From the NCBI GenBank assembly GCA_026770615.1, contig MU632049.1, positions 15,219 through 28,859 of the forward strand: a stretch of 13,641 nucleotides of DNA, in the 5' to 3' direction. A program made the translations under genes and the position numbers. Shown in pieces: positions 7,216-13,641 of the stretch (its first letter is position 1; each line of letters opens with the position of its first letter). A model generated the notes under the pieces. That model was not told where the DNA came from and ran no database searches. It saw nothing but the letters and a program-made list of their open reading frames with translations. This DNA comes from Pavlovales sp. CCMP2436 (taxonomy: Eukaryota; Haptophyta; Pavlovophyceae; Pavlovales).

Positions 7216-7608
7216 GCACACCTTCGCGAATCATAAGCATTACTTGATCACTATCCTTTATCGTGAACATATATTGCGGTTCTTGCCCCGGGGGACAAAA
7301 CCCGCAAATATGCGTGGCATATCTGCTGGCCCAGTCTATTCCACGCCTTGACGGGGGTGGGCCTCGGGCGCAGGACTTTGGGGTGCTGGATCAATGGCGG
7401 GCTTGCTGGCTCGTGTTCGTTCTCGCTTGCTGAGTCATGGATTTTGGGTTTGTGTGTGGACCTACTCCGGCATTCAATGGCTGCTACATAAATAATCTCC
7501 GCAAAAACGCTTAAAAATGCGCAATACGTGCAAAAAACCAAAAACGCGCAAAGTTCTTCGGGAGATGGATTTTGGCAATTTCCTCCCTAGTCAAGCCCGT
7601 ACGCCTTC
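7216..7608. other. Intergenic, no gene called
   Basis: Mixed-composition DNA. A minus-strand frame (7251-7541) with a P/R/K/H-rich translation resembles the base style of the 9-12 kb element, but shows no domain. It may be a decayed mobile-element fragment. Confidence 0.3.
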
Positions 7609-7665
7609 GGGCTGCAAATCGGGGGACGTTAAAAGAACCATTATTAAAAATAACTATTATTAAAT
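7609..7665 (+). repeat. Dispersed repeat family B, copy B1, with A/T-rich tail
   Basis: gggctgcaaatcgggggacg then ttaaaagaac, followed by aataactattattaaa. It matches the copies at 13301-13340 (plus) and 12978-13007 (minus). The tails differ between copies, as at the 3' ends of many retroelements. Read on the minus strand it gives a pyrimidine tract ending tttgcag, like a splice acceptor. Confidence 0.75.
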
Positions 7666-8189
7666 CATGATTGAAGGGTACGAAAAAACGAGGCTCAGTT
7701 CCTGAACATGAAGGTTTCTTATTGCCCGCGACCCCTCGTAAACAACAATTTGTGCGATATTTATGCGCATAGGCCTCGCCGCTCCAATCCGCGAACCCAT
7801 TTATAGTCACACCTGTTGGCATAAGGCTCTCAGACCAAGACCTCTTGATAACTGATGACCCGCTAATAATAATATTAATACTAATACTAATACTAATATA
7901 CTAATACTTTAAAGTCACACACAGCAACGAAAACTCTCCCCATATTTTGGGACATTTGTACCTTTTCAGCGCACTCCATCGTGCAGCTCCTGTTCCACTT
8001 CGTGGAGGAGTTCCTCTGGTGCTGTTGCCTTTGACTGTTCACTGCGCTTCCACGTCGCGCTAGCGCTTCAACGAGGCGGCCCACGGTGCTTCGGACTACC
8101 GCTTTAACTCTTAAGCGGGCCTGGCCCACAGCAAACGCGGGCCTGATTCACAACCGCCCATTCAATAGTCCATGGTTTACAAACGGGCC
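7666..8189. other. Intergenic, nothing coding recognised
   Basis: No exon or RNA gene seen apart from the simple repeat at 7864-7909. Open frames on the minus strand (to 103 codons) mostly read through the B1 repeat and its A/T-rich tail. Confidence 0.35.
7864..7909. repeat. (TAATAC)n simple repeat
   Basis: taataataatattaatactaatactaatactaa and following bases. It resembles the tail-like tracts at 163-312 and beside the family B copies, but no unique element end adjoins it. Confidence 0.8.
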
Positions 8190-8262
8190 CGAATTGTGTG
8201 CTCTGTTAAGGTCCTGTGGAGACCTGTCAGGGGACTACGGACATATTTTTAGATATTTACAC
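8190..8262 (-). repeat. Dispersed repeat family A, copy A4 (5' part)
   Basis: On the minus strand: GTGTAAATATCTAAAAATAT, GTCCGTAGTCCCCTGACA, GGTCTCCAC and GGACC. It matches A2 over the first 60 nt, then diverges. It is head-to-head with A5; their heads are 158 bp apart. Confidence 0.7.
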
Positions 8263-8420
8263 ATCCGAGTGACATCCTGCCATCAAATTAAACGTGGACT
8301 GACCTCACTGGATCGACATCCGATTAAAAACTCTACCGTTACAGTACAGCACTGCAACATACCCGCTCGCAGTCCTGGGTGACTGACCTGACTGCTGTCG
8401 CACCCACGTTCTCGGAGTCC

Positions 8421-8628
8421 GTGTAAATATCTATAAAAACGTCCGGTCCCGTTCGCGGTCTCCCAGTTAAAACTGGGACCAGCTCCCGAGACCCCGGATA
8501 CTGTCATCCCCGCTAAGACTGATCAGGCACACGACTGTCGACGACACTCGGCTTGCGCGCTGATCAACCTCTGCTGCATCTCGCTCGTCTCGAAATGCGG
8601 CTCGCCTGCGCACGCACCGCACCTACAG
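8421..8628 (+). repeat. Dispersed repeat family A, copy A5 (fullest copy; GT...AG ends)
   Basis: It starts gtgtaaatatctataaaaac, gtccggtcccg, and includes a perfect hairpin tcccagttaaaactggga (8461-8478). It continues ccccgctaagactgatcagg, cacacgac, gcgcgctgatcaac, ctctgctgcatct and ends near cgcacctacag. The similarity to A3 stops at about that point. A unit that begins gt and ends ag is what an intron-forming repeat would look like, but here it lies outside any gene I can call. Confidence 0.65.
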
Positions 8629-8721
8629 CACATAATACAAGCAGAGAAAGTGAACTTCTGCGCCAGCCCACCTCCCCCCACCCCCTCCCCCCTACCCTCT
8701 CCTTGCTTGTCAGTTGTTCTA

Positions 8722-10104
8722 CTAAATTTCTCGTGTCGCCTCGAAGTGTGTCATGTTGGCGTCGATGGTGACTACGCATAATTGTCTGCCTTGCCCGCTG
8801 CGCGATGCCATGAGCAATTCACCGAGGGTCTTATTCTGCCGTCCTCTGCCTCCTGTAGTAGTTCGGTGTATCCATGTGGTACTGCCGATCCGCGGCTGAT
8901 GCGGGGTGTATGCGTAATATAGGTCGATAATGTCGCCCACTTTGCCGGAGTCTCTGCTTAGTTTCAGCACCGCGATGTCTGTTCCCATGACTGTCGCTAT
9001 GCTGTGGAGCATGTGGTCTAACATCCATGCGGCCTGGTTTGCTGGGAAGTGGGGAGGGCCGTGTTTTGCTTGCACTGCTATTGGCCAGAAGTTGGGTCGC
9101 TTACTGTAGTCTAGGTCATTCCCATGGGGTCATCCGGGTCTATATCCGGTCTGTTTAGCCTGAGGGCCTTCTTAACCTCCACCGGGAGGGCGATTGCTAG
9201 TGTGATTGCCGCCTCCCGTATTTGTATGGCTGCGTTCCAGCTGGCTGGTCGCCCTGAGCTCTTTAGTGCCGCATAAATCAGGCAGTTTCCGTCGCCATTC
9301 ACGTGTTCTGGGGCTAGCGCTACTGACGCCAACAGGCTATTTAAGTTGCCGGCCGGGGCTCGCATCCGTTGCGCTGTGATGTCTTGGTCGTCCCCATTGT
9401 CACTTAGTGGTTGCTGGTTTTCTGCTCTGTTTTTCTTGCATGGCGGTGGGCCTGGGAGGTTCTGGCTAGGTGGGCGTTTTGTGCCGGGTGTTTTTTGGGG
9501 AGTTGGCCTTTTTGTGTGGCGGCGCTTTTGGATGGCTTTGGCTGGCGGGGCGTTTGCGTGTGGGGGCTGCTGGGTTGCCAGCGCTGGGTTGGGATGCTGC
9601 TCGGCGACGTGGCTGTCCATTCAGTCTGGCGGGGGGCTGTGTTGGTGGGCTTGGTGTGGCAGACGGGCGATCGCTTGGGGTGGGTGGGTTTGGCGTGGGC
9701 GAGTCATCTTGGCTCGATGTGGGGTGATCGGGGGTTTGGGGTGGGGTCTGGCTGGTGGGCATTAGGTCTTCTTCTTCCATTTCGGAGTGGTTGTCATCCT
9801 GTTTCTTCTTGCGCTCGATGGTGGCCTGCCTTTCGGCGGTCTGGGATGCCCACATTGCGTTTTGGTACTTTTGCACCTCGTAGCTAGAGATTCCGTCTGA
9901 CGTGGCTGCAGCCATGGATTTTATCGCCTCGTCGCGCAGTTGGTGCATCGCTAGGCTGTACCCTAGAAGGGCGAAGTGGAGCTCGCCTGGTTTGGGGGCG
10001 TTGCCTGGCTCATTATCGTCTTTATCACCTGACGTCCCCGCTGCTATCTTTCCTTTGTTACTCACGCCTACTCGTCCGGCATAATAATCGGGCCTTTGAA
10101 TCAT
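8722..10104 (-). pseudogene. OTU-like cysteine protease ORF with P/K-rich N-terminal region, frameshifted
   Basis: The start is MIQRPDYYAGRVGV at 10104, just after the zinc-finger frame. Residues up to about 110 are mixed, then a long P/S/T/K/R/Q-rich linker. The frame switches inside this linker (9466-9620). It resumes with ALAPEHVNGDGNCLIYAAL (about 9305-9264). D-G-N-C is the OTU catalytic cysteine motif, with Cys at codon 9282-9284. A second frameshift lies at about 9110-9120 (stop TAG next to CCATGGGAATGACC). The rest reads NDLDYSKRPNFWPIAV, then FPANQAAWMLDHMLHSIATV and CVVTIDANMTHFEATREI. T-H-F-x-A-T is the expected histidine motif (codon 8747-8749). Cys-His spacing is about 179 residues, longer than in many OTU proteins. 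Such proteases cut ubiquitin chains or polyproteins; which applies here is unknown. Confidence 0.6.
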
Positions 10105-10152
10105 TTAGGTGGTTGTTCTGTCTGCCATGCGTCCGAGGCGTGGGGCTAGAAT

Positions 10153-10790
10153 CTAGCTGAGTTTGCAGTGGAGTTCGTGGCGCACTTCGTCTGTCTTCTT
10201 ACACTCGTGGTAGAGTTGGTGTTTCGTGTCTCGGGAGTTCCGCAACTTACACAGGGGGCAGTTGTGGCTCAGTGGTTCGTCTTTTCCGTCTATAGTGATG
10301 GCTGTGGTAGTCAGGGGTGGTTCTTTTACGATCCATTCTGCGTTGTAGAGGGTTGACCCGTAATCGATCTGTAGAAAATGCTTTGTAAGGCTTTCTTTAG
10401 GCCGTTCGCCTTTGGCTGGGAGGTGGATAGCTGCTGTGCTCTCTTTGAGCCATGCCTGTTCAATATTGGCCATCTTCCGGCGCCTGGGGGGTGTGTGAGG
10501 GGGCTTCTAGCCGTGAGGTGAAACCTGGCCACCCTGTCGGTGATTTCCATTCGTGCCGTGCTAGGGTCCGATGTGATTAGGTCACCTGTGCTGGCTTTTG
10601 CTAGTGGCCACTTGTGGGCAGTGAGGGTGTTTTGTGTGAGATGGGCTGACGCCGGTGCTCCTGCCACTGATACCCTTTTCGCTCCCCAATCGCTGAATGC
10701 ATTTTGTGTGGATTTTATTCTTTCATCGGACAGCCGATGGGGAGGCCGTTGAGGATATTTTGAGAAAAGTCCTGTCACGCGCATGAGGGC
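10153..10790 (-). pseudogene. Linker plus C-terminal CCHC zinc finger of the element, frameshifted
   Basis: The frame of the RNase H domain reopens after the TGA at 10851 and runs MRVTGLFSKYPQRPPHRLSD and on to about 10490. There the frame shifts to MANIEQAWLKESTAAIHL and continues to a TAG at 10153. Near the end is NCPLCKLRNSRDTKHQLYHE then CKK. The C-x2-C...H-x4-C spacing resembles the finger that follows RNase H in many non-LTR elements (zf-RVT type). It ends 49 nt before the OTU frame. Confidence 0.5.
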
Positions 10791-10850
10791 CCAGGGGGCT
10801 ACGATTCTGATGCCGGATAAGTGGGTCTGTGTGCACGGCCCCTGTCGTGT

Positions 10851-11330
10851 TCAAAACGCTGCAATTTTGTCATCTTTTATGGTGTGTGCCGGGTTGTGTT
10901 TTATTGTGCGGGTTTTTCCTTGGCCTCTGTCTCGTTTGATAAGGGCAAATAACCTGCCAAAGTGGGGGTTTGCATCGTAGCTCGTGGCGTTGGGGATGCC
11001 GTGTGGTGTTGGGTTCCGGTCTGACGCGTGGCTGGTTATGCGTTTGACGCCTGTATCGTGGTCCCATCTGATCTCTAAATTTGGTACATGCTCTAGGGAT
11101 TGGAGGGCTAGTGAGACCAAGTTGCATTCTGAGTTTACGATTGTTTGTGCGCCCCCAAAGGTGCATGTAATGATGTGTGCCACTGGGGATATCGGTCCCG
11201 CTGCACCCTTGGCGTGGGTGTAGTAGCATGCTGCTCCTGATGCCATGGGTTTCCCTCCCCGTCCTGCTTCGACGAATGAGCCGTCTACCCCTACGTGGCG
11301 GCTGCATAGGCCATAGGGTCGGTCTCTTGG
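10851..11330 (-). pseudogene. RNase HI domain of the mobile element
   Basis: Frame: RPYGLCSRHVGVDGSFVEAG, then ASGAACYYTH and PVAHIITCTFGGAQTIVNSE followed by CNLVSLALQSLE. Next come NLEIRWDHDTGVKRI, HFGRLFALIKRDRG and IKHNPAHTIKDDK. Catalytic-type residues are Asp (VDGS, near 11285), Glu (NSE, near 11130), Asp (WDHD, near 11065) and His (PAH, near 10888). The gaps of about 52, 21 and 58 residues are like bacterial RNase HI (38, 22, 54) apart from a longer first gap. The last Asp of the family may be in IKDDK, closer to the His than usual. A TGA follows at 10851. In retroelements this domain removes the RNA strand of the RNA-DNA hybrid. Confidence 0.7.
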
Positions 11331-12160
11331 ATGACGGTGGGCAGTGTCTGACTGCGTGAATGAGCTTTATGTGACGGGTGATGAAGCGGTAGTTTGTGGG
11401 CCCGCCGAGGGTTAGTAGTAATTCCGGGACTAATGTTCGTAGGATCTCGCGCTTCTGAAATGGTGGGACCTTCGTGTTGGTGAGGTGTGTAAGGTAAGAT
11501 TCGGTAAACAGGGTAATTGCTGCTGCATTTACTGCGTTGATGTCGGCATTTTCGGGTAGTGTCTGAAGCATGGTGCGTAGTTTTTGGGAGATATCCTTAC
11601 CACCGGTAATGAGGATGTCTTCTTCTGCTTCGCTTAGGGTGTGCATAGCTTCGTTTGGATCGACAGTGTTTCCTCGCTGTGCCATGAGGAGGACGTTTTC
11701 TGCGGTCATACATGCTAAATCGGTGTCTGCTTTTTTAATCGCTCTTTTGCTCTTTAAGTCTTGCCACAGTAATCCTGGCGCTAGTTCGCCCATAGGGGTG
11801 GTTTGAAGATTTGCATAATTTTCAATTATTGTCCATTTATCTTCTCCGAGCGGGGCTTCTGCAATCGCTTTGACGGCTCCTCGCGCTGTTGGCATAGTAG
11901 ATTCCTTGGCCCTTCCCATGGGGCCATTTTTTGCTACTCTGAATGTGTGGGCGGCGAGGGCCTGCCTTGCATTTCCGGGCGCGGAGTTTAGGAGCCGTAC
12001 CATGGTTGAAACTTTTTCTCCTGCATTCTGTGCTCGTGGGTCGATGATGCCCGTGCCATCGCGTTGTGGTGGGCCGCAAATACGTTCCCTCGCGACGTAA
12101 TTGCCCAGTAGGCAGCGGTTTCGGGTGGCCTCTGTGATGGCCGTGAGCGTCTTTTTTCTT
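11300..12160 (-). pseudogene. Element region upstream of RNase H, function unknown
   Basis: A single frame reads ITEATRNRCLLGNYVARERI, MVRLLNSAPGNARQALAAHT, LGEDKWTIIENYANL, KKADTDLACMTAENVLLMAQ, SEAEEDILITGGKDISQ and VPPFQKREILRTLVPELLLT. The last stretch, followed by FITRHIKLIHAVRH, has the feel of the region after the thumb of a LINE reverse transcriptase, but the palm motifs are absent. The frame changes to that of RNase H between about 11290 and 11360. On the upstream side it changes at an A-rich run (CTTAAAAAGAAAAAAG, near 12150-12166), where another frame (SVFKTYKKQTSDGASEISEA) may precede it. The open frame extends to 12525, but that part is antisense to CFAP58 exons and is not counted. 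Confidence 0.4.
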
Positions 12161-12244
12161 TTTAAGAAAGGCCTCTGAGATTTCTGACGCACCGTCCGAA
12201 GTCTGCTTCTTGTAAGTTTTAAAAACGCTGCCGTTACAGACACA

Positions 12245-12953
12245 ATGGCGGATTCTGCCGCAGGGGCCATGCGCTTGGTGAGAGCCTCCCGCCGCCCAGT
12301 GGCCCGCCGTTGCGCAAAGGCCTGCCTCCAACCGTGAGGCGAGAGACCTGACGCACCCTCTCCACTCCTAAACACTCCCCGCCCGCCCGCCCGCGTGCAG
12401 CCCAAGGAGGGCAAGGAGGGCGACCCTACTGTCCTCGAGGGCTCGGCCTTCGAGGCGCTCGAGCGCGATTTCCAGCAGGTGCTGCAGGAGCTCGTCGGCG
12501 ACAAGAGCCTTGAGCGCTTTCGCACCGAGTATGAGAAGGTGCGCTCAGAGCTGGTCGGCTGCGCACGCGCGCGCTCCCCGACCCTGGCGCTCCCCCCCTG
12601 GGTGCTGATGACCCCGCTCCGCCCGCCCCGCCCGCCCCGCCCCGTTTACTGCGCAGCTACACCGCGCGCTGAAGAAATCGCACGAGTCGGAGAAGCGGCT
12701 GGTGAAGAAGGCGCGCGAGCTTAACGCTGAGATCGTGCAGAATGCGCAGAAGGTACAGACGGCACTCAAGCTTTCCCAGGAGGACCAGACCACAATTGCC
12801 TCACTCAAGCGCGAGATCGAAAAGGCGTGGAAGATGGTTGACGCGGCACACGACAAGGAAGGGCGCGCGCGCGAGACGATCGGTCAGCTCAAGACCGAGA
12901 TCGCCAATCTCTCCCGTCTTGTCGAGCAGGGTGCGGGCCTCTCGATCGGGCAG
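12245..12953 (+). CDS. CFAP58: CFAP58 (CCDC147) N-terminal part, exons 12245-12277, 12401-12538, 12657-12953
   Basis: Coiled-coil protein of motile cilia and flagella; in animals it is needed for sperm flagellum and axoneme assembly. Exons 2 and 3 are sure: LEGSAFEALERDFQQVLQEL and GDKSLERFRTEYEK, then LHRALKKSHESEKRLVKKAR, ELNAEIVQNAQKVQTALKLS, QEDQTTIASLKREIEKAWKM and LVEQGAGLSIGQ. All correspond to the conserved N-terminus of the family. Splice sites: gtgcag|CCC, GAGAAG|gtgcgc, gcgcag|CTA, GGGCAG|gtgcgt. All joins are phase 0 (46 and 99 codons). Exon 1 (MADSAAGAMRL, donor TTG|gtgaga, 123-nt intron) is my best guess for the start and is less sure. The family runs to about 870 residues, so most of it lies beyond or was lost. 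After exon 3 an inverted-repeat element begins, and the nearest acceptor leads to CCC TAG. Confidence 0.85.
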
Positions 12954-13004
12954 GTGCGTCACTTTGTTCTTGTTCTTGTTCTTTTAACGTCTCCCGACTT
13001 GCAG
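12954..13004 (+). other. CFAP58 exon 3 donor, (TTCTTG)n tract and acceptor-like end of repeat B2
   Basis: gtgcgt is followed by ttgttcttgttcttgttc and a pyrimidine-rich run ending gacttgcag. It has all the marks of a 51-nt intron, but the acceptor is the end of a dispersed repeat and the following codons are CCC TAG. Splicing here would end the protein after about 157 residues. Confidence 0.5.
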
Positions 13005-13007
13005 CCC
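12978..13007 (-). repeat. Dispersed repeat family B, copy B2
   Basis: The minus strand reads gggctgcaagtcgggagacg, then ttaaaagaac and a (aagaac)n tail. B1 at 7609 shares ttaaaagaac. It sits 24 nt after the end of CFAP58 exon 3. Confidence 0.75.
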
Positions 13008-13324
13008 TAGGCATGTGCAACACGACACCTGCCTGTGGAAAGGATCTTTCAAACGTCCGCCCTCCTGCTGGAGCCAGGACTCTGTTCTTAGGGATTCACC
13101 AATGCGATAAGTACTGCACACTGTAAATGGGGTTTTAACCAATTACGGTTTTAAATTTCGCTAGCAACCGATACCTGGCTCCAGCGGGTACGCACTTGTG
13201 AGCTAGGACCCTCCCCAAGCACACGGGTGCCGCCGCCAACTGCCTCGTTCTCATTTAAGCATTGTTAGTCGGGTTTTGTGATTGCCGGATGTCATGCCCC
13301 GGGCTGCAAGTCGGGGGACGTTAA
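12984..13324. mobile_element. 341-bp inverted-repeat element formed by family B ends
   Basis: The left arm 12984-13015 (ttaacgtctcccgacttgca and on) and right arm 13293-13324 are reverse complements at 29 of 32 positions. Both outer ends are TTAA. Inside, a second, perfect 12-bp inverted pair lies at 13067-13078 (gctggagccagg) and 13174-13185. There is no coding capacity. It may be a MITE using TTAA targets, or two family B copies inserted head to head. The A/T tail shared by B1 and B3 beyond the TTAA favours the second reading. Confidence 0.55.
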
Positions 13325-13356
13325 AATAACTATTATAAAAAAGTAATAAATAGTAA
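13301..13356 (+). repeat. Dispersed repeat family B, copy B3, with A/T tail
   Basis: gggctgcaagtcgggggacg, ttaaaataactattat, then aaaaaagtaataaatagt. The first 26 nt match B1 with one mismatch, and the tail shares aataactattat with B1. Confidence 0.75.
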
Positions 13357-13641
13357 AAAAGGGCGCGGGCGCGTCTCCAGTCTCTGCTCTGTGTGAGTGT
13401 GACCGTTCTGTGTGACGGGAAATGTATCACAACATTACTTTTGTGATTGTGATTGTGATTGTCAGGCGGTTCTGCCAAATGCAACTCCCGTCGCTGCCAT
13501 ATAGAAAGATAGAAAGATATATATATACATACATATAGCATACATATAGAACGGTGCTCTAACTGCCTGTTTCTGACTGTCTGTCTGTTTCTGACTGCCT
13601 GCCTGTTTCTGACTGTCTGCCTGCTCTGCAACCTCCCCTCC
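13357..13641. repeat. Simple-sequence region with an 18-bp minisatellite
   Basis: Holds (tgtgat)n at about 13440-13463, an A/T-rich tract of agaaagat and atatac units at about 13500-13550, and a minisatellite. The minisatellite units are 13568-13585, 13586-13603 and 13604-13621 (tgtttctgactgtctgtc and variants), plus a partial fourth. Minus-strand open frames here are only repeat peptides. No CFAP58 exon is seen. Confidence 0.75.

Larger units (their letters stand above)
8722..12240 (-). mobile_element. Frame-broken mobile element encoding RNase H, CCHC zinc finger and OTU-type protease
   Basis: Minus-strand order: unknown region (about 12160-11300), RNase HI domain (about 11300-10851), linker and zinc finger (10790-10153), then a second frame set with a charged P-rich region and an OTU domain (10104-8722). 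Frames change at least four times and one TGA interrupts at 10851, so this copy is probably dead. Codons end mostly in A or C, with little of the G/C-third bias of host exons, a sign of separate origin. RNase H plus a CPLC...H...C finger is typical of the C-terminal half of non-LTR retrotransposons. OTU proteases occur in some of these (Dualen/RandI-like elements of algae). I find no YADD-type reverse transcriptase or endonuclease motif in the window. Exact ends and target duplication were not found. The upstream end must lie below the CFAP58 start at 12245. Confidence 0.6.

Noticed and set aside
7511..7822. Minus-strand frame of 103 codons sharing FNVPR.AAR with one at 13251-13631
   Set aside because: The shared peptide is just repeat family B translated in both places; no other coding evidence.
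9346..9887. Plus-strand frames of 139 and 158 codons rich in W, G, C
   Set aside because: They are antisense shadows of the P/K-rich linker and the OTU frame; the minus strand carries conserved motifs.
12395..12400. GTG at 12395 as CFAP58 start
   Set aside because: The bases gtgcag form the 3' splice site of the intron. Eukaryotic GTG starts are rare, and an upstream ATG exon with a good donor exists.
12300..12525. N-terminal part of the 551-codon minus-strand frame
   Set aside because: It is antisense to CFAP58 exon 2 and intron 1, with R/S-rich shadow translation. The recognisable element sequence begins only below about 12160.

Overview
This is a nuclear fragment of a eukaryote, probably a single-celled flagellate or alga. 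Three host genes are split by short GT-AG introns (about 80-210 nt where both ends are clear). Their exons use mostly G/C-ending codons, and the introns are C-rich or G-rich or carry simple repeats. One gene is a piece of the flagellar protein CFAP58, so the organism very likely has motile cilia or flagella. The exact lineage cannot be told from the window. There is no operon-like layout, no CRISPR array and no recognisable tRNA or rRNA.

Layout from left to right: 1-1263 holds the first three exons of an unrecognised two-pass membrane protein on the minus strand, running off the left edge. 1264-3160 is intergenic and repeat-rich. It holds a 514-bp element with 46-bp inverted ends and three 70-bp direct repeats. 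3257-3830 holds a short plus-strand exon of unknown function whose continuation is unclear. 4116-6426 is a complete five-exon SLC4-type anion (bicarbonate/borate family) transporter of 603 aa on the minus strand. 6427-8720 is repeat-rich intergenic DNA with copies of two dispersed repeat families. 8722 to about 12240 is a frame-broken mobile element on the minus strand. It encodes an RNase HI domain, a CCHC zinc finger and an OTU-type cysteine protease, with no reverse transcriptase visible. 12245-12953 holds the first exons of CFAP58 on the plus strand. 12954-13641 is an inverted-repeat element followed by simple repeats.

The host genes do not look functionally linked. The common theme is repeats interacting with introns. 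A dispersed repeat (family A) begins 6 nt inside an intron of the membrane-protein gene. Two introns of the transporter share a 39-nt block. A 22-bp duplication spanning an exon end and its splice donor flanks a 150-bp hexanucleotide tract. The end of another repeat (family B) forms a splice-acceptor-like sequence just after a CFAP58 exon. Together these suggest active intron gain or remodelling by mobile DNA (introner-like), which is an inference. The RNase H/OTU element is the other unusual object.
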